A DNA stretch of 13,166 nt from DATKMG01 sp035541995 (GCA_035541995.1 DATKMG010000654.1:1-13166), one strand, 5' to 3'. Positions 1 through 8,380 are shown, counted from the first letter of the stretch. Notes: generated by a model not told the origin, from the sequence alone. A program made the numbers and translations.

Positions 1-67
1 TGGCAGTTTTTTCATGCTTTGTGTCAAGTTTTTATGGCAGCATGTGTTGCACCGAGGGAGACTGGTT

Positions 68-87
68 CCAAACCAAACCAAACCAAA
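68..87. repeat. CCAAA pentanucleotide microsatellite (four units)
   Basis: Four exact tandem copies of CCAAA lie about 50 bp upstream of the amidase start. The tract is directly visible. It sits where a promoter or leader would be, so copy-number change could alter spacing, but no -35/-10 pair around it is convincing and any regulatory role is inference. Confidence 0.8.
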
Positions 88-136
88 CAGAGAAAATGAT
101 TTTGATTCAACGCTACGGGAAGGCTAAGTTCACTCC

Positions 137-1777
137 ATGAAAATGAACCGAAGAAAATGGCTGCGATGGAATCTGACTATTGGGGCACTCTTTATTACCG
201 ACTTGACAACGGAAGGGACGGAGAATAGCCGAGTTCGACTTATCCCTTCCAGACCAGTTCCTGATTTCGAAATGGAAGAGGCTACCATCGAGGGTCTTCA
301 AGATGCCATGAAGTCCGGAAGACTCAAGGCCCGCACAATTGCGGAAGCCTACCTGAGACGCATTGAGGAGATTGACCGGCACGGGCCTTCATTGGCATCG
401 GTCATTGAATTAAATCCAGATGCTTTGGAAATTTGCGAATCACTGGACAAAGAACGGCAGCTCCGGGGACCACGTGGCCCTCTACACGGAATCCCGCTGC
501 TTTTGAAGGATAACATTGATACTGCTGACAAGATGATGACGACCGCAGGATCGCTAGCACTGGAGAAGTCGCATCCCAAGCGGGATGCATTCCTGGTACG
601 GAGGCTGCGTGATGCGGGCGCTGTGATTCTGGGTAAGACTAACTTGAGTGAATGGGCCAACTTCAGGTCCGGTCACTCCATCAGCGGATGGAGCGGTCGA
701 GGTGGATTGACTCGGAATCCCTATGCGCTTGATCGGAACCCTTGCGGATCGAGTTCCGGTTCCGGAGTCGCCATCTCGTCCAATCTGGGCGTCGTTGCTG
801 TGGGGACCGAGACGGACGGCTCAATTGTCTGTCCTGCATCTGCCAATTCGATTGTCGGAATCAAGCCAACTCTCGGATTGGTCAGCCGGTCTGGCATCAT
901 TCCCATCGCTCAAAGTCAAGACACGGCTGGGCCCATGGCCCGTACGGTCAGGGATGCGGTCATTCTTCTCGAAGTGTTGAGCGGGGTTGATGCAGACGAT
1001 CAAGCAACTCAGGCCATACGGGGAAGAGATGCTTTTGACTATTCGAGGTTCCTGGACCCAAAAGGGCTGCAGGGGGCCAGACTGGGTGTTGCCCGTGAGT
1101 TTTGTGGATTCAACGAGGAAGTGGACCGACTCATTGACAATTGCGTCGGAACGATGAAGCAGTTGGGAGCGACGATCATTGATCCTGCCAAGATCTTAAC
1201 CGTCGGGAAGTTCGAAGAATCAGAGATGGATGTACTGCAGTACGAATTCAAGGCTGGGTTGAATACCTATATATCCAGGTTGTGTCTGGAGGTAAAGGTT
1301 CGATCTCTGAAGGATTTGATCGAGTTCAATGAACAAAACCGGGATAAGGAGATGCCCTACTTCGGTCAGGATCTTTTTCAGAAAGCCCAGGCCAAAGGGG
1401 ATTTAAGCAGTCAACAGTACAGGAAATCTCTCAAGAAGAACCACCGACTCTCTCGTGTCGAAGGCATTGATGCTGTCATGCAGAAGCATCGATTGGACGC
1501 TTTGATAGCGCCTACGGGCGGGCCTCCCTGGCTGACGGACCTGGTTAACGGCGATCATTCCACCGGAGGGTGTTCAGCTCCTGCAGCAGTTGCGGGTTAC
1601 CCGCATATTACTGTCCCGGCCGGATATGTGCATGGGTTGCCGGTCGGGATCTCGTTTTTCGGGAAAGCCTTTAGTGAGGCCGCTCTGATCAGATTGGCCT
1701 ATGCTTTCGAACAGGCCACCAAGTTACGACGACCGCCCAAGTTCCTTCCAACTGCCGCCTTCGGTGCTCGTGCGTGA
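137..1777 (+). CDS. Exported amidase-signature family hydrolase
   Basis: This 546-residue protein belongs to the amidase signature family, which hydrolyses amide bonds with a Ser-cisSer-Lys triad. All three residues can be placed: Lys124 in LLLKDN, the cis-Ser at Ser205 in CGSSSGSG, and the nucleophile Ser229 in TETDGSI. The 24-residue distance between the two serines equals that between Ser217 and Ser241 in fatty acid amide hydrolase. The conserved GIKPT segment follows at about 241-245. The N-terminus (MKMNRRKWLR, then a short apolar stretch to about residue 20) resembles a twin-arginine leader, so export after folding is likely, although the hydrophobic segment is short and no clear cleavage site is seen. 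A GGGAAGG about 13 bp upstream is a rather distant ribosome-binding site; a second ATG two codons later is possible. There are no GatB/GatC-type neighbours, which argues against a tRNA amidotransferase subunit. The substrate cannot be told. Confidence 0.93.
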   Translation: MKMNRRKWLRWNLTIGALFITDLTTEGTENSRVRLIPSRPVPDFEMEEATIEGLQDAMKSGRLKARTIAEAYLRRIEEIDRHGPSLASVIELNPDALEICESLDKERQLRGPRGPLHGIPLLLKDNIDTADKMMTTAGSLALEKSHPKRDAFLVRRLRDAGAVILGKTNLSEWANFRSGHSISGWSGRGGLTRNPYALDRNPCGSSSGSGVAISSNLGVVAVGTETDGSIVCPASANSIVGIKPTLGLVSRSGIIPIAQSQDTAGPMARTVRDAVILLEVLSGVDADDQATQAIRGRDAFDYSRFLDPKGLQGARLGVAREFCGFNEEVDRLIDNCVGTMKQLGATIIDPAKILTVGKFEESEMDVLQYEFKAGLNTYISRLCLEVKVRSLKDLIEFNEQNRDKEMPYFGQDLFQKAQAKGDLSSQQYRKSLKKNHRLSRVEGIDAVMQKHRLDALIAPTGGPPWLTDLVNGDHSTGGCSAPAAVAGYPHITVPAGYVHGLPVGISFFGKAFSEAALIRLAYAFEQATKLRRPPKFLPTAAFGARA

Positions 1778-2021
1778 AGGATGGAAGGCTTACCGAAAAC
1801 GCCCAGGAAAGTCTAACATGGGGTTCTGTACCGTACGCCACTTTAGCTTGCACCATCCGTCGAATCTCATTCAAAGCACGACCCGATGACGCCCACAACA
1901 ACTCGACAACGGTGGCCTTCTGAACCAAGCCGTTCGCCACTGCTCAGCCCCATGGTCCGTATGGCTGGAATACCTTGACCGGCTTTCTTGGCGTCTGAGC
2001 GACTGTTGCCGCTGGAACTCC
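1778..2021. other. Convergent intergenic region with possible coding relic
   Basis: This 244-bp gap lies between the ends of the amidase and kinase genes. No hairpin followed by a T-run is visible, so no classical terminator can be called; a weak bulged hairpin (CAGCC...GGCTG) lies at 1945-1967. On the minus strand, about 1940-1780 reads as a stop-free frame containing KATVVELL, ALNEI and EPHVRL-type segments. These vaguely resemble the small helix-turn-helix domain of DUF3489 proteins. The resemblance is weak; at best this is a decayed fragment. Confidence 0.3.
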
Positions 2022-4958
2022 TTAAGCGGATTCTATTTCGCGCTTGAGACACTTCAGGTTGGTATGCAAATCCGATGCGCGCTGATAGCGCAGGTCCCGG
2101 TTCTTTTCCAGTGCCTTATTGATGATTTCTTCCAGCTTGGGTGGCAGGTTGGGGTTGATGCGCAATGGGGAGGGTGGCGTCAGGTTGAGTATCGCATTAA
2201 AGATGGTCGCCGAGGTGTTTCCCTTAAACGGCATTGTTCCCGTCGCCATCTCATAAAGCACCACTCCAAAGGAGAACAGATCGGTTCTCGCGTCCAGTTC
2301 CAAGCCCATCGCTTGCTCGGGGGACATGTACGCCACGGTTCCCACCACCACTCCGGGGCTGGTGACGTCTTCCTCGGTGACAGTTGGCGCCGCTGAGGCG
2401 CTCAATGCCTCCAGCTTCGGGCGGGGTGCGCGGGTCAGCTTTGCCAGACCGAAGTCCAGGATTTTGACTTGGCTGCGTTGGGTCAGGAAGATGTTGGCAG
2501 GCTTTATGTCTCTGTGAATGATCCCCTTCGAGTGGGCCGCATCCAGCGCGTCGGCAATCTGGATGCCCACATCTATCAGCAGTTCCGCTGGGAGAGCTTT
2601 CCCATCAATCCGCTGCTTGAGGGTTTGACCCGCCAGAAACTCCATGGCGATGAAGTGTAGGCCTTCGAACTGGTCGATGTCGTAAATCGTACAGATGTTA
2701 GGATGGTTGAGTGCCGAAGCAGCTTGAGCCTCGCGTTGAAATCGTTCCAAGGCCTGTCGGTCTCGGGAAAGCTCCTCGGGGAGAAACTTCAATGCAACCG
2801 TACGCTTGAGCCGGGTGTCTTCGGCCTGGTATACCACACCCATCCCACCCCGGCCCAGCCGTCGATCCAGGCGATACCGGCTGGCCAGTTCACGCGGCAG
2901 ACCAATGGGCGTCAGGTCCGCGCCTTCGCGAGCGCATCGTGTGTTGCCTGAGTCATAGCAGTCGCCGCACTGTGGGCACTCTCCGAAGGTTTGTGGCACG
3001 CCCTTGGGCTGTGGAGTCGGGTACTCCAGCAGCAGGCTTAGGCTGGACGTGATGGCTTCGAGCAACTCCTGGTCCTCGCGCGTGTAAGGTTCCTCCGAAC
3101 GTTTGATACCCAGGATTAAAAGGGCTTCCGTGCGTCCGGGCGCTGCGACGATAGGTACGAGCAGGTCAATACGTGCGCCACGCACGAAGTCGATCTCTTC
3201 TTGAGGCAAGCGCCGGTCGAGCCAGCCTGAGTCCGCGAGCAAGGTCTCCATTGGCTTGCCGAGGAGGCGCGTCAGTGCAACGACCTTGCTGTCCGCGGCC
3301 AGCGGCGGGGGCGCCTGTCCTGCCGGGGCCGAAGCCAAAACGTGGTATGACGGCTGGCCTGCCTCATGTACCATGAGTGAAACGAATTCCGGATGCAAAG
3401 CGCTTTCAATTCGGGCTACGACTCGCGGCGACACGCGCTCGAAGCTCTTGGCTTTGCGGATCTCCTGGACTACGTCGCGAAGCAATCGTTGGGCGTCGTA
3501 TCGCTCCCGGAAGAATCGCCGGTCGAGCGATTCCAGCCATGGTTTCCGCTGCCAATAAGCAGCCAGCGCCAGACCGCCGAGCGCAGCATAAATCCATCCG
3601 CGCTCCCTCAGGATATACGCGAGCGGTTCCTGACTGTTCACTGCAAGGTCGAAGACGAGGAAAGCTCCCAGTACCGGCAGCACGCCCAGAACCGCCCCGC
3701 GCGCCAGCGCGTACTGCAGGCCTTGGCGGATGATCACATGGATATCGAGGACGCGGTGGCGCAGAATGGCGTAGGCAAAGGCCAGTGGACACGCCAGCGT
3801 GGCCGGGAAAGTGGCGGTGAAAAGTAAGAGGAATGACGTTCTTAGTCCCTGACCCAGGAAATGAAATAACGAGGCAGTCGGAATCCCAGCTAACAATCCT
3901 ATCGCTGTCCCTGCCATCAAGACACGGACGCGGCGTTTTTCGTTCAGGTCGGCGAGCTTACGGTAAGCGACAATCAGCATCACGACAGCGGCGGCCACGG
4001 ATGCTATCGTTCGGAAAAAAGTGATTTGGGAAAACCATCCTGGTACTGGAAACGCGTCCCCTGGCTGGTAAATTATTGAATAGAATCGAGAAAACCGCCA
4101 CGGCAGAGTCGCCAGCACGGGGCCCCAGATGAGAGCCCAGGGCCATCGGGTGCGAAACAGGCGACAGGGAAAGACGGCGATGAACGACAGAAAAATGGCT
4201 TCGATCACGAACCGGCTGAATTCGGGAATCCAGAGGAGAACTTGAGCTGCTATGGGAAGCTGACGCCAGACGGCAGCCCACCCACTGGGCAAGCCAAACA
4301 CGACAGACGCTGTAACGATAAACCAGGCACCCGTTCTGGCGGCGAGGTCGTCAGGGCGCTGGAAGGCGATCAAAAGCCCCGGGATGAAACAGAAAAGAGC
4401 CAGACTGACAAGGAAAATGTAACCGTCCCCAACACGGATTTGCCACGTAACTTTCGCGGGAGTAAATTCGATTTCAAGTGGTTTCTCACCGCGCAGGACC
4501 TTCCAAGTCTGCGGCCGTCCGGCTTCCCAGTTATAAACAACCGCTGCCCAATCGCCCGTGTTGCGGACGGCCTGCCGACCGGCTGTCAGTACCTGGTCAC
4601 CGGCTTGCAGTCCGGCCTTTGCGAATGGCGTATGAGGGGCCACGAAGTGGATTCTCATTGTGCCGCGTTCGAATGTGGCATCCAATCCTTTCGGGTCAGC
4701 CGGTCCCAAGATCAACATGTAAGTAAAGAACATGTGCAGGCCGACGAATGAGGCCGCGATGATGAACATCCACCATGGAGCATGATGCGACGTCTTCCGC
4801 CCTCCCGTGCGATCCAAGGGCCTGTCGCGCGTTTTCATCACTCCCCCCAGGCCGCCTCGCCCGTCTAATCCCGGAACTTGGGAAGATCCCTGATGCCCTC
4901 TTGGTAAACTTGCAGATTGGCTCTTAGCCGCCTCTCCGCTCGCTCTCGAATAACGCAT
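2022..4958 (-). CDS. Membrane receptor Ser/Thr protein kinase (PDZ, multi-TM, GAF-like, zinc ribbon, kinase)
   Basis: The protein has 978 residues. From the N-terminus: a polar tail (1-60), a membrane helix (about 63-85), a PDZ-like domain (about 97-167, with FAKAGLQAGDQVL), then eight or so hydrophobic segments between about 178 and 468. A GAF-like region follows (about 485-645), then a zinc-ribbon-like linker (Cys661, Cys664, Cys667, Cys675) and a C-terminal kinase domain (about 693-970). The kinase looks active: glycine loop GRGGMGVVY at 702-710, ATP-binding Lys724 in VALK, catalytic HRD at 815-817 with Asp817, DFG at 835-837, and SPE at 879-881. An envelope or ligand signal is presumably relayed to cytoplasmic phosphorylation targets. 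The ATG at 4958 has GGGGAG six bases upstream. An ATG at 4838 (residue 41) with a G-rich stretch just before it is an alternative that would drop the low-complexity tail. The gene appears monocistronic. The domain mix is typical of acidobacterial kinases; the ligand and substrates are unknown. Confidence 0.93.
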   Translation of the reverse strand: MRYSRASGEAAKSQSASLPRGHQGSSQVPGLDGRGGLGGVMKTRDRPLDRTGGRKTSHHAPWWMFIIAASFVGLHMFFTYMLILGPADPKGLDATFERGTMRIHFVAPHTPFAKAGLQAGDQVLTAGRQAVRNTGDWAAVVYNWEAGRPQTWKVLRGEKPLEIEFTPAKVTWQIRVGDGYIFLVSLALFCFIPGLLIAFQRPDDLAARTGAWFIVTASVVFGLPSGWAAVWRQLPIAAQVLLWIPEFSRFVIEAIFLSFIAVFPCRLFRTRWPWALIWGPVLATLPWRFSRFYSIIYQPGDAFPVPGWFSQITFFRTIASVAAAVVMLIVAYRKLADLNEKRRVRVLMAGTAIGLLAGIPTASLFHFLGQGLRTSFLLLFTATFPATLACPLAFAYAILRHRVLDIHVIIRQGLQYALARGAVLGVLPVLGAFLVFDLAVNSQEPLAYILRERGWIYAALGGLALAAYWQRKPWLESLDRRFFRERYDAQRLLRDVVQEIRKAKSFERVSPRVVARIESALHPEFVSLMVHEAGQPSYHVLASAPAGQAPPPLAADSKVVALTRLLGKPMETLLADSGWLDRRLPQEEIDFVRGARIDLLVPIVAAPGRTEALLILGIKRSEEPYTREDQELLEAITSSLSLLLEYPTPQPKGVPQTFGECPQCGDCYDSGNTRCAREGADLTPIGLPRELASRYRLDRRLGRGGMGVVYQAEDTRLKRTVALKFLPEELSRDRQALERFQREAQAASALNHPNICTIYDIDQFEGLHFIAMEFLAGQTLKQRIDGKALPAELLIDVGIQIADALDAAHSKGIIHRDIKPANIFLTQRSQVKILDFGLAKLTRAPRPKLEALSASAAPTVTEEDVTSPGVVVGTVAYMSPEQAMGLELDARTDLFSFGVVLYEMATGTMPFKGNTSATIFNAILNLTPPSPLRINPNLPPKLEEIINKALEKNRDLRYQRASDLHTNLKCLKREIESA

Positions 4959-4985
4959 CCTTGTCTCCCCGATTCCAGGACCTGA

Positions 4986-5312
4986 ATGATTGTGCGAGGG
5001 TTTCTTTGCGCTGAAACGCGCATGAAAGTACTCCTGGTCCGTTTGTCATCAAAGGAGAATAAGCCGATGGAGTTGCCGAAAATTTTGCCTTTGCTTAAGC
5101 ACGCCAGAACTGCGGCTGCGACTACCGAAGGCGCTTGATATAAGGACTCTATTTGTTTCCTCTATCCGGCAAATCTTCCGCCTGCAGAATTAGACAGCGT
5201 TTGCCGGAAATTGACGCCTGGCCATTCAGAGGGGATCAACGTTCCAAGAAAAACCGGTAACCTTAAAGATCCCGAGTTGACGCTGGTCCAATATTCTATT
5301 CGGTGTCTTTGA
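4986..5312 (+). pseudogene. Possible broken small gene, interrupted by one TGA
   Basis: An ATG at 4986 with AGGA five bases upstream opens a 50-codon frame ending in TGA at 5136-5138. The same frame then stays open for 57 more codons to TGA at 5310-5312. An internal start at 5022 gives MKVLLVRLSS, which resembles the first strand of cobalamin-binding domains of B12-dependent radical SAM proteins, followed by MELPKILPLL. No radical SAM cysteine motif follows, and the second half is not recognised. It could be a decayed 5' fragment or chance. A short peptide of 38-50 residues is also possible. Confidence 0.25.
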
Positions 5313-5336
5313 CAAGAACAATGGTTTTTGGGTAGT

Positions 5337-5397
5337 GGCTGCCGACGGGATGGATCATTCCTGGAAGCCTAACTGGAGTTCATTCCCGTCGGCGGCC
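5337..5397. terminator. Strong inverted repeat, possible terminator for the M48 gene
   Basis: GCCGACGGGA (5341-5350) and TCCCGTCGGC (5384-5393) are a perfect 10-bp inverted repeat. It extends outward by four further pairs (one G-U) to 5337 and 5397 around a 33-nt loop. It begins about 50 bp past the stop of the minus-strand protease gene, so it may end or stabilise that transcript. There is no clear T-run after it in either direction, so a stabilising hairpin or a palindromic repeat element is equally possible. Confidence 0.45.
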
Positions 5398-5447
5398 CTA
5401 ATTATTCCCTCTAATTTATTAACAATGAGGAGCAGGGAACTCGACGA

Positions 5448-6461
5448 TTATTGCGAAGCTTGAGATTTCCTGGTGAGTTTTGGACGACCGTCACCATCCG
5501 GCAAGGATTCCGTGTCCGGGGGTTCCACCTCTTCACGGGTATTACGCTTGAGTGTGGGACGTTTTGAATTGGGACCTTCCTCGGAGACATTGCTGGCATT
5601 CCGCATGGCTGCCAATTTTGCCTTGATTCGATCAAAATCCGATGTGTTCAATACATATTCGGAACGTCCGGGTAACACGTTCTGGATTTCCCGCTGGGCC
5701 CTCTGAATTCGGTCAAGGGTTGGTGGGTGGGTAGAAAAGGCTTTCGCAAGACGTCCAGGGTTCTTTTTATCTTGCGCCTGGATCTTTTCGAAGAAGGACA
5801 CAAAAGAAGTGGGGTCATAGCCGGTTTTATAAAGGTACTGAAGGCCCAGAAAATCAGCCTCTCTTTCTGCTGAGCGGCTGAACTGCAGGAACTCCAGTGG
5901 GACCAGGAGGCTGGCAGCCTGGCGAATCCCATAGCCGATAGGCCCACCCACGAATATCAACGGGATTGTAGCCAGATTGAACAGCTCTGCCTTGGAATAT
6001 TGCTCCGTACCGTGCCTGGCGGCAACATGGGCAATTTCATGAGCCATGACTCCAGCCAGTTCCGACTCTTCACTAGCTGCCAGAATCAACCCCGTATTGA
6101 CGTAAAAGAATCCTCCTGGCAAGGCCAAAGCGTTGATCTCATCCGAATCAATGACCTTGATGACAAAAGGGACCTTTGCATCAGAGTTCCGAACAAGGTT
6201 CTGGCCAACACGATTTGCGTACTCATTGATCTCAGGATCATCCAGAAGCTGGCTGGACCGTTCCACCTCTTGGGCCAGCTGTCGTCCTAGCGCAATCTCC
6301 TTTTCCAGGGAGATGAGGTTAATCTGGTGGGTGTTGATGTTGCGGATTCCAATGTTTTCAACATCGGAATTCTTCTGTGTCTTTGCGCAGAGGCCTCCAG
6401 AGGCAAAAACCAAACCCCATAAAGAGGAAACGAGCATGAAGCTGATTAGCCACTGTTTCAT
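5448..6461 (-). CDS. Exported M48-family zinc metalloprotease (BepA/LoiP-like catalytic domain)
   Basis: The protein has 337 residues from the ATG at 6461, chosen because GGGGGAGG lies just upstream and it begins with a classic signal peptide (MKQWLISFML, then an apolar stretch to about residue 22). A longer frame to 6554 would bury this signal. The catalytic HEIAH is at 141-145 (His141, Glu142, His145), and the third zinc ligand is probably Glu199 in the E-x3-D motif (Glu199, Asp203). The preceding GGFFYVNTGLI segment and the later STHPP motif (243-247) are typical of periplasmic M48 peptidases. Such enzymes degrade misfolded outer-membrane or envelope proteins. The C-terminal 50 or so residues are polar and probably disordered, with no TPR domain as BepA has. 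Cys25 is preceded by Leu rather than Gly, Ala or Ser, so a lipoprotein anchor is unlikely. The gene follows the manganese operon on the same strand, 110 bp away, with its own candidate promoter. Confidence 0.93.
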   Translation of the reverse strand: MKQWLISFMLVSSLWGLVFASGGLCAKTQKNSDVENIGIRNINTHQINLISLEKEIALGRQLAQEVERSSQLLDDPEINEYANRVGQNLVRNSDAKVPFVIKVIDSDEINALALPGGFFYVNTGLILAASEESELAGVMAHEIAHVAARHGTEQYSKAELFNLATIPLIFVGGPIGYGIRQAASLLVPLEFLQFSRSAEREADFLGLQYLYKTGYDPTSFVSFFEKIQAQDKKNPGRLAKAFSTHPPTLDRIQRAQREIQNVLPGRSEYVLNTSDFDRIKAKLAAMRNASNVSEEGPNSKRPTLKRNTREEVEPPDTESLPDGDGRPKLTRKSQASQ

Positions 6462-6510
6462 GGCTTTTCCTCCCCCTGCTTCCACTGCGCAGCCTTCTTC
6501 CTTAGGTCCT

Positions 6511-6539
6511 ATTGTAGTACATCGTGCGGACTTGTCCAA
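6511..6539 (-). promoter_or_regulatory. Candidate sigma-70 promoter of the M48 protease gene
   Basis: Read on the minus strand, TTGGAC (6539-6534) and TACAAT (6516-6511) are separated by exactly 17 bp. The -10 matches consensus at five of six positions and the -35 at three. Transcription would start near 6504, giving a leader of about 43 nt. This suggests the protease can be expressed apart from the manganese operon upstream. Confidence 0.45.
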
Positions 6540-6571
6540 CCTCAAGCAAAACAATCAGGGCCGGCATGCAG

Positions 6572-6997
6572 TTACTTCTTGGCCCTCAACAGCAGAACTG
6601 GAATATCCACCGCATGCCGGACGTCGTGGGAGACGCTTCCATAAACGATGTCGGAGACAGAACGATGGCCATGTGTCGACATCGCAATGAGATCAGCCTG
6701 AGTTTCCTTGGCGATTCGGACGATCTCGTCCGAGGGTTCCCCATAAGCCAGAATATACTCCGCGTCGAAACCCTTGCTTCTCAGCTTATCACAAAGTCGG
6801 CGGAGATATTCGCGATCTTGGGCCATTTCCTCGGATTCACGCAACTTCAGGAGGTCGTAATTGCGGGCTGCCCACCCATGGGCCACACACACCAGAACCA
6901 GTTTAGAACCCATGAGCCTTGCCATCGGCTGGATGTGGTCCAAAATGGCTTCATCTGTTGCTGAGTTTTCTACCGGGATTAAAATCCTTTTATACAT
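6572..6997 (-). CDS. Universal stress protein (UspA family), third gene of the manganese operon
   Basis: This 141-residue single-domain protein starts at MYKRILIPVENS, the standard first strand of the Usp fold; the ATG at 6997 is therefore preferred over an upstream start at 7051 that would overlap the transporter. The ATP-binding signature of the family (G-x2-G-x9-G-S/T) appears near the C-terminus as STHG followed by nine residues and GS, with Ser in place of the first Gly, a common variant. The final strand is VPVLLLRAKK. It lies 16 bp behind the stop of the transporter gene and has no good ribosome-binding site, so translation is probably coupled to that gene. Usp proteins are ATP-binding or phosphorylated stress factors that improve survival. 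Its place here suggests a link to manganese or oxidative stress, but that link is inferred from position only. Confidence 0.92.
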   Translation of the reverse strand: MYKRILIPVENSATDEAILDHIQPMARLMGSKLVLVCVAHGWAARNYDLLKLRESEEMAQDREYLRRLCDKLRSKGFDAEYILAYGEPSDEIVRIAKETQADLIAMSTHGHRSVSDIVYGSVSHDVRHAVDIPVLLLRAKK

Positions 6998-7013
6998 GCT
7001 GGAGTTTGTTCGC

Positions 7014-8372
7014 CTACCACCGATTGAATGTCTCCGCCAGCAGCCACGCATTCAAAAGGGCAATCAAAATACCCACCACCCATGCTAACCACTTGACCCA
7101 CGAGGGATTGGCGAACTCCCTCATTTTACTCCGATCACTGGTGAATTGCACTAGGGGGAAAATGGCAAAAGGAAGCTGCATGCTTAGAATCACCTGGCTA
7201 AAGATCAACAACTCGGTCGTCCCTTTCTCCCCGTAAATCAGGATGACGATCACCGAAGGCACAATGGCGAGAGAGCGAGTGATCAACCGGCGCAACCAGG
7301 GGCGCAAGCGAATGTTTAGGAACCCTTCCATCACGATTTGTCCCGCCAGGGTCCCGGTCAAAGTCGAATTCTGCCCGGAACAGAGAAGCGCCACGGCAAA
7401 CAAGACGCTAGCCAGCGTGGTTCCCAGGAGCGGCGTCAGGAGACGGTAGGCATCCTGGATTTCTGCCACGCCCTGATTCCCGGACTGGTGAAACGTGGCG
7501 GCTGCCATAACTAGGATGGCCGAATTGATGAACAAGGCAAACATCAAAGCCACCGTGGAATCGAGTGTGGCAAAACGAATCGCCTCCTTTAACCCTTGCT
7601 TGGTTTCGCGATATTGCCGAGTCTGAACGATCGAAGAGTGAAGGTAGAGGTTATGGGGCATCACAGTGGCTCCTAGGATACCAATGGCCACATAAAGCAT
7701 CCCCGGATTGCGTATGATCTGGAAGGATGGTACATAACCCTCCAGGAGGCCTTGAAGGGAAGGGCGCACAAGGATCAACTCAGACAGGAAGCAAAGCCCA
7801 ATGACCCCGATCAAAGCTACGACCACAGACTCTAAGAACCGGAATCCCTTCTGCTGCAAATATAGTATCCCCAGGACATCCAGGGCAGTTAAGCAGACTC
7901 CGAGGAGTAGTGGAATTCTGAATAGCAGATTCAATGCAATGGCCGAACCAATTACCTCAGCCAAGTCGCATGCAGCAATGGCAATTTCACATAGGATCCA
8001 CAAACCGATAGAGACAGGCCGGCTGTAATAGTCTCGACAGGCTTGCGCCAGATCCTTGCTGGTAACGATGCCCAGTTTCACGGAAAGCGATTGCAGCAAG
8101 ATGGCCATCAAGTTGGACACCATAATCACCGATAGCAAGGCATAGTTGAATCGCGCGCCCGCAGCCAGATCCGTGGCCCAATTACCGGGGTCCATGTAGC
8201 CTACTGCCACCAGATAGCCTGGTCCCGCAAAAGCTAGCAGCTTCCTCCAAAAGCCATAACTTGGCGGGATCTCAATGCTTCGGTATACTTCGGGAAGACT
8301 TGGAGTGGTCTGGCTAATTTGCCAATCGACCTCAGCCGGTTTGGTTCCCGTCTTCTTCCCCAACAAGGTCAT
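7014..8372 (-). CDS. mntH: Nramp-family Mn2+/H+ symporter
   Basis: The protein has 452 residues and about eleven membrane helices. It carries the two hallmarks of metal-transporting Nramp proteins: DPGN in the unwound helix 1 (residues 61-64) and MPHN in helix 6 (238-241). The Asp, Asn and Met residues of these motifs bind the metal in the family. Together they indicate proton-driven uptake of Mn2+ and perhaps Fe2+ across the inner membrane. The ATG at 8372 has GAGGGTGAG about seven bases upstream. A GTG at 8384, overlapping the regulator's stop as GTGA, is in frame four codons earlier but has no well-spaced ribosome-binding site. The gene lies directly behind the MntR-type regulator and ahead of the stress protein, all probably on one transcript. 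This neighbour supports manganese over other metals. Confidence 0.94.
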   Translation of the reverse strand: MTLLGKKTGTKPAEVDWQISQTTPSLPEVYRSIEIPPSYGFWRKLLAFAGPGYLVAVGYMDPGNWATDLAAGARFNYALLSVIMVSNLMAILLQSLSVKLGIVTSKDLAQACRDYYSRPVSIGLWILCEIAIAACDLAEVIGSAIALNLLFRIPLLLGVCLTALDVLGILYLQQKGFRFLESVVVALIGVIGLCFLSELILVRPSLQGLLEGYVPSFQIIRNPGMLYVAIGILGATVMPHNLYLHSSIVQTRQYRETKQGLKEAIRFATLDSTVALMFALFINSAILVMAAATFHQSGNQGVAEIQDAYRLLTPLLGTTLASVLFAVALLCSGQNSTLTGTLAGQIVMEGFLNIRLRPWLRRLITRSLAIVPSVIVILIYGEKGTTELLIFSQVILSMQLPFAIFPLVQFTSDRSKMREFANPSWVKWLAWVVGILIALLNAWLLAETFNRW

Positions 8373-8380
8373 GGTTTTTC

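Larger units (their letters stand above)
4959..5447. other. 489-bp intergenic region
   Basis: This gap separates the kinase start from the protease end. It must hold the kinase promoter, but I could not pick a convincing -35/-10 pair. It also contains a stop-interrupted small frame on the plus strand (4986-5312) and a strong inverted repeat (5337-5397), both listed separately. No RNA gene is recognised. Confidence 0.6.

Noticed and set aside
3393..3827. A 144-codon open frame on the plus strand opposite the kinase gene
   Set aside because: It lies wholly inside the kinase coding region, its product has no recognisable domain, and the minus strand carries an intact conserved protein there.
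4242..4751. A 169-codon plus-strand frame opposite the kinase N-terminal half
   Set aside because: It is antisense to the membrane and PDZ-coding region. Its length fits a by-product of codon bias, and no domain or ribosome-binding site supports it.
6384..6389. A lipoprotein signal at Cys25 of the M48 protease
   Set aside because: The residue before the cysteine is Leu, which does not fit the lipobox, so cleavage by signal peptidase I is more likely.
6462..6554. An upstream extension of the M48 protease to 6554
   Set aside because: It would put 31 residues ahead of a clear signal peptide and overlap the candidate promoter, whereas the ATG at 6461 has a strong ribosome-binding site.
6133..6690. 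A 185-codon plus-strand frame spanning the protease start and the stress-protein end
   Set aside because: It crosses two well-supported genes and the promoter between them, and its translation is Ser/Arg-rich without recognisable motifs.
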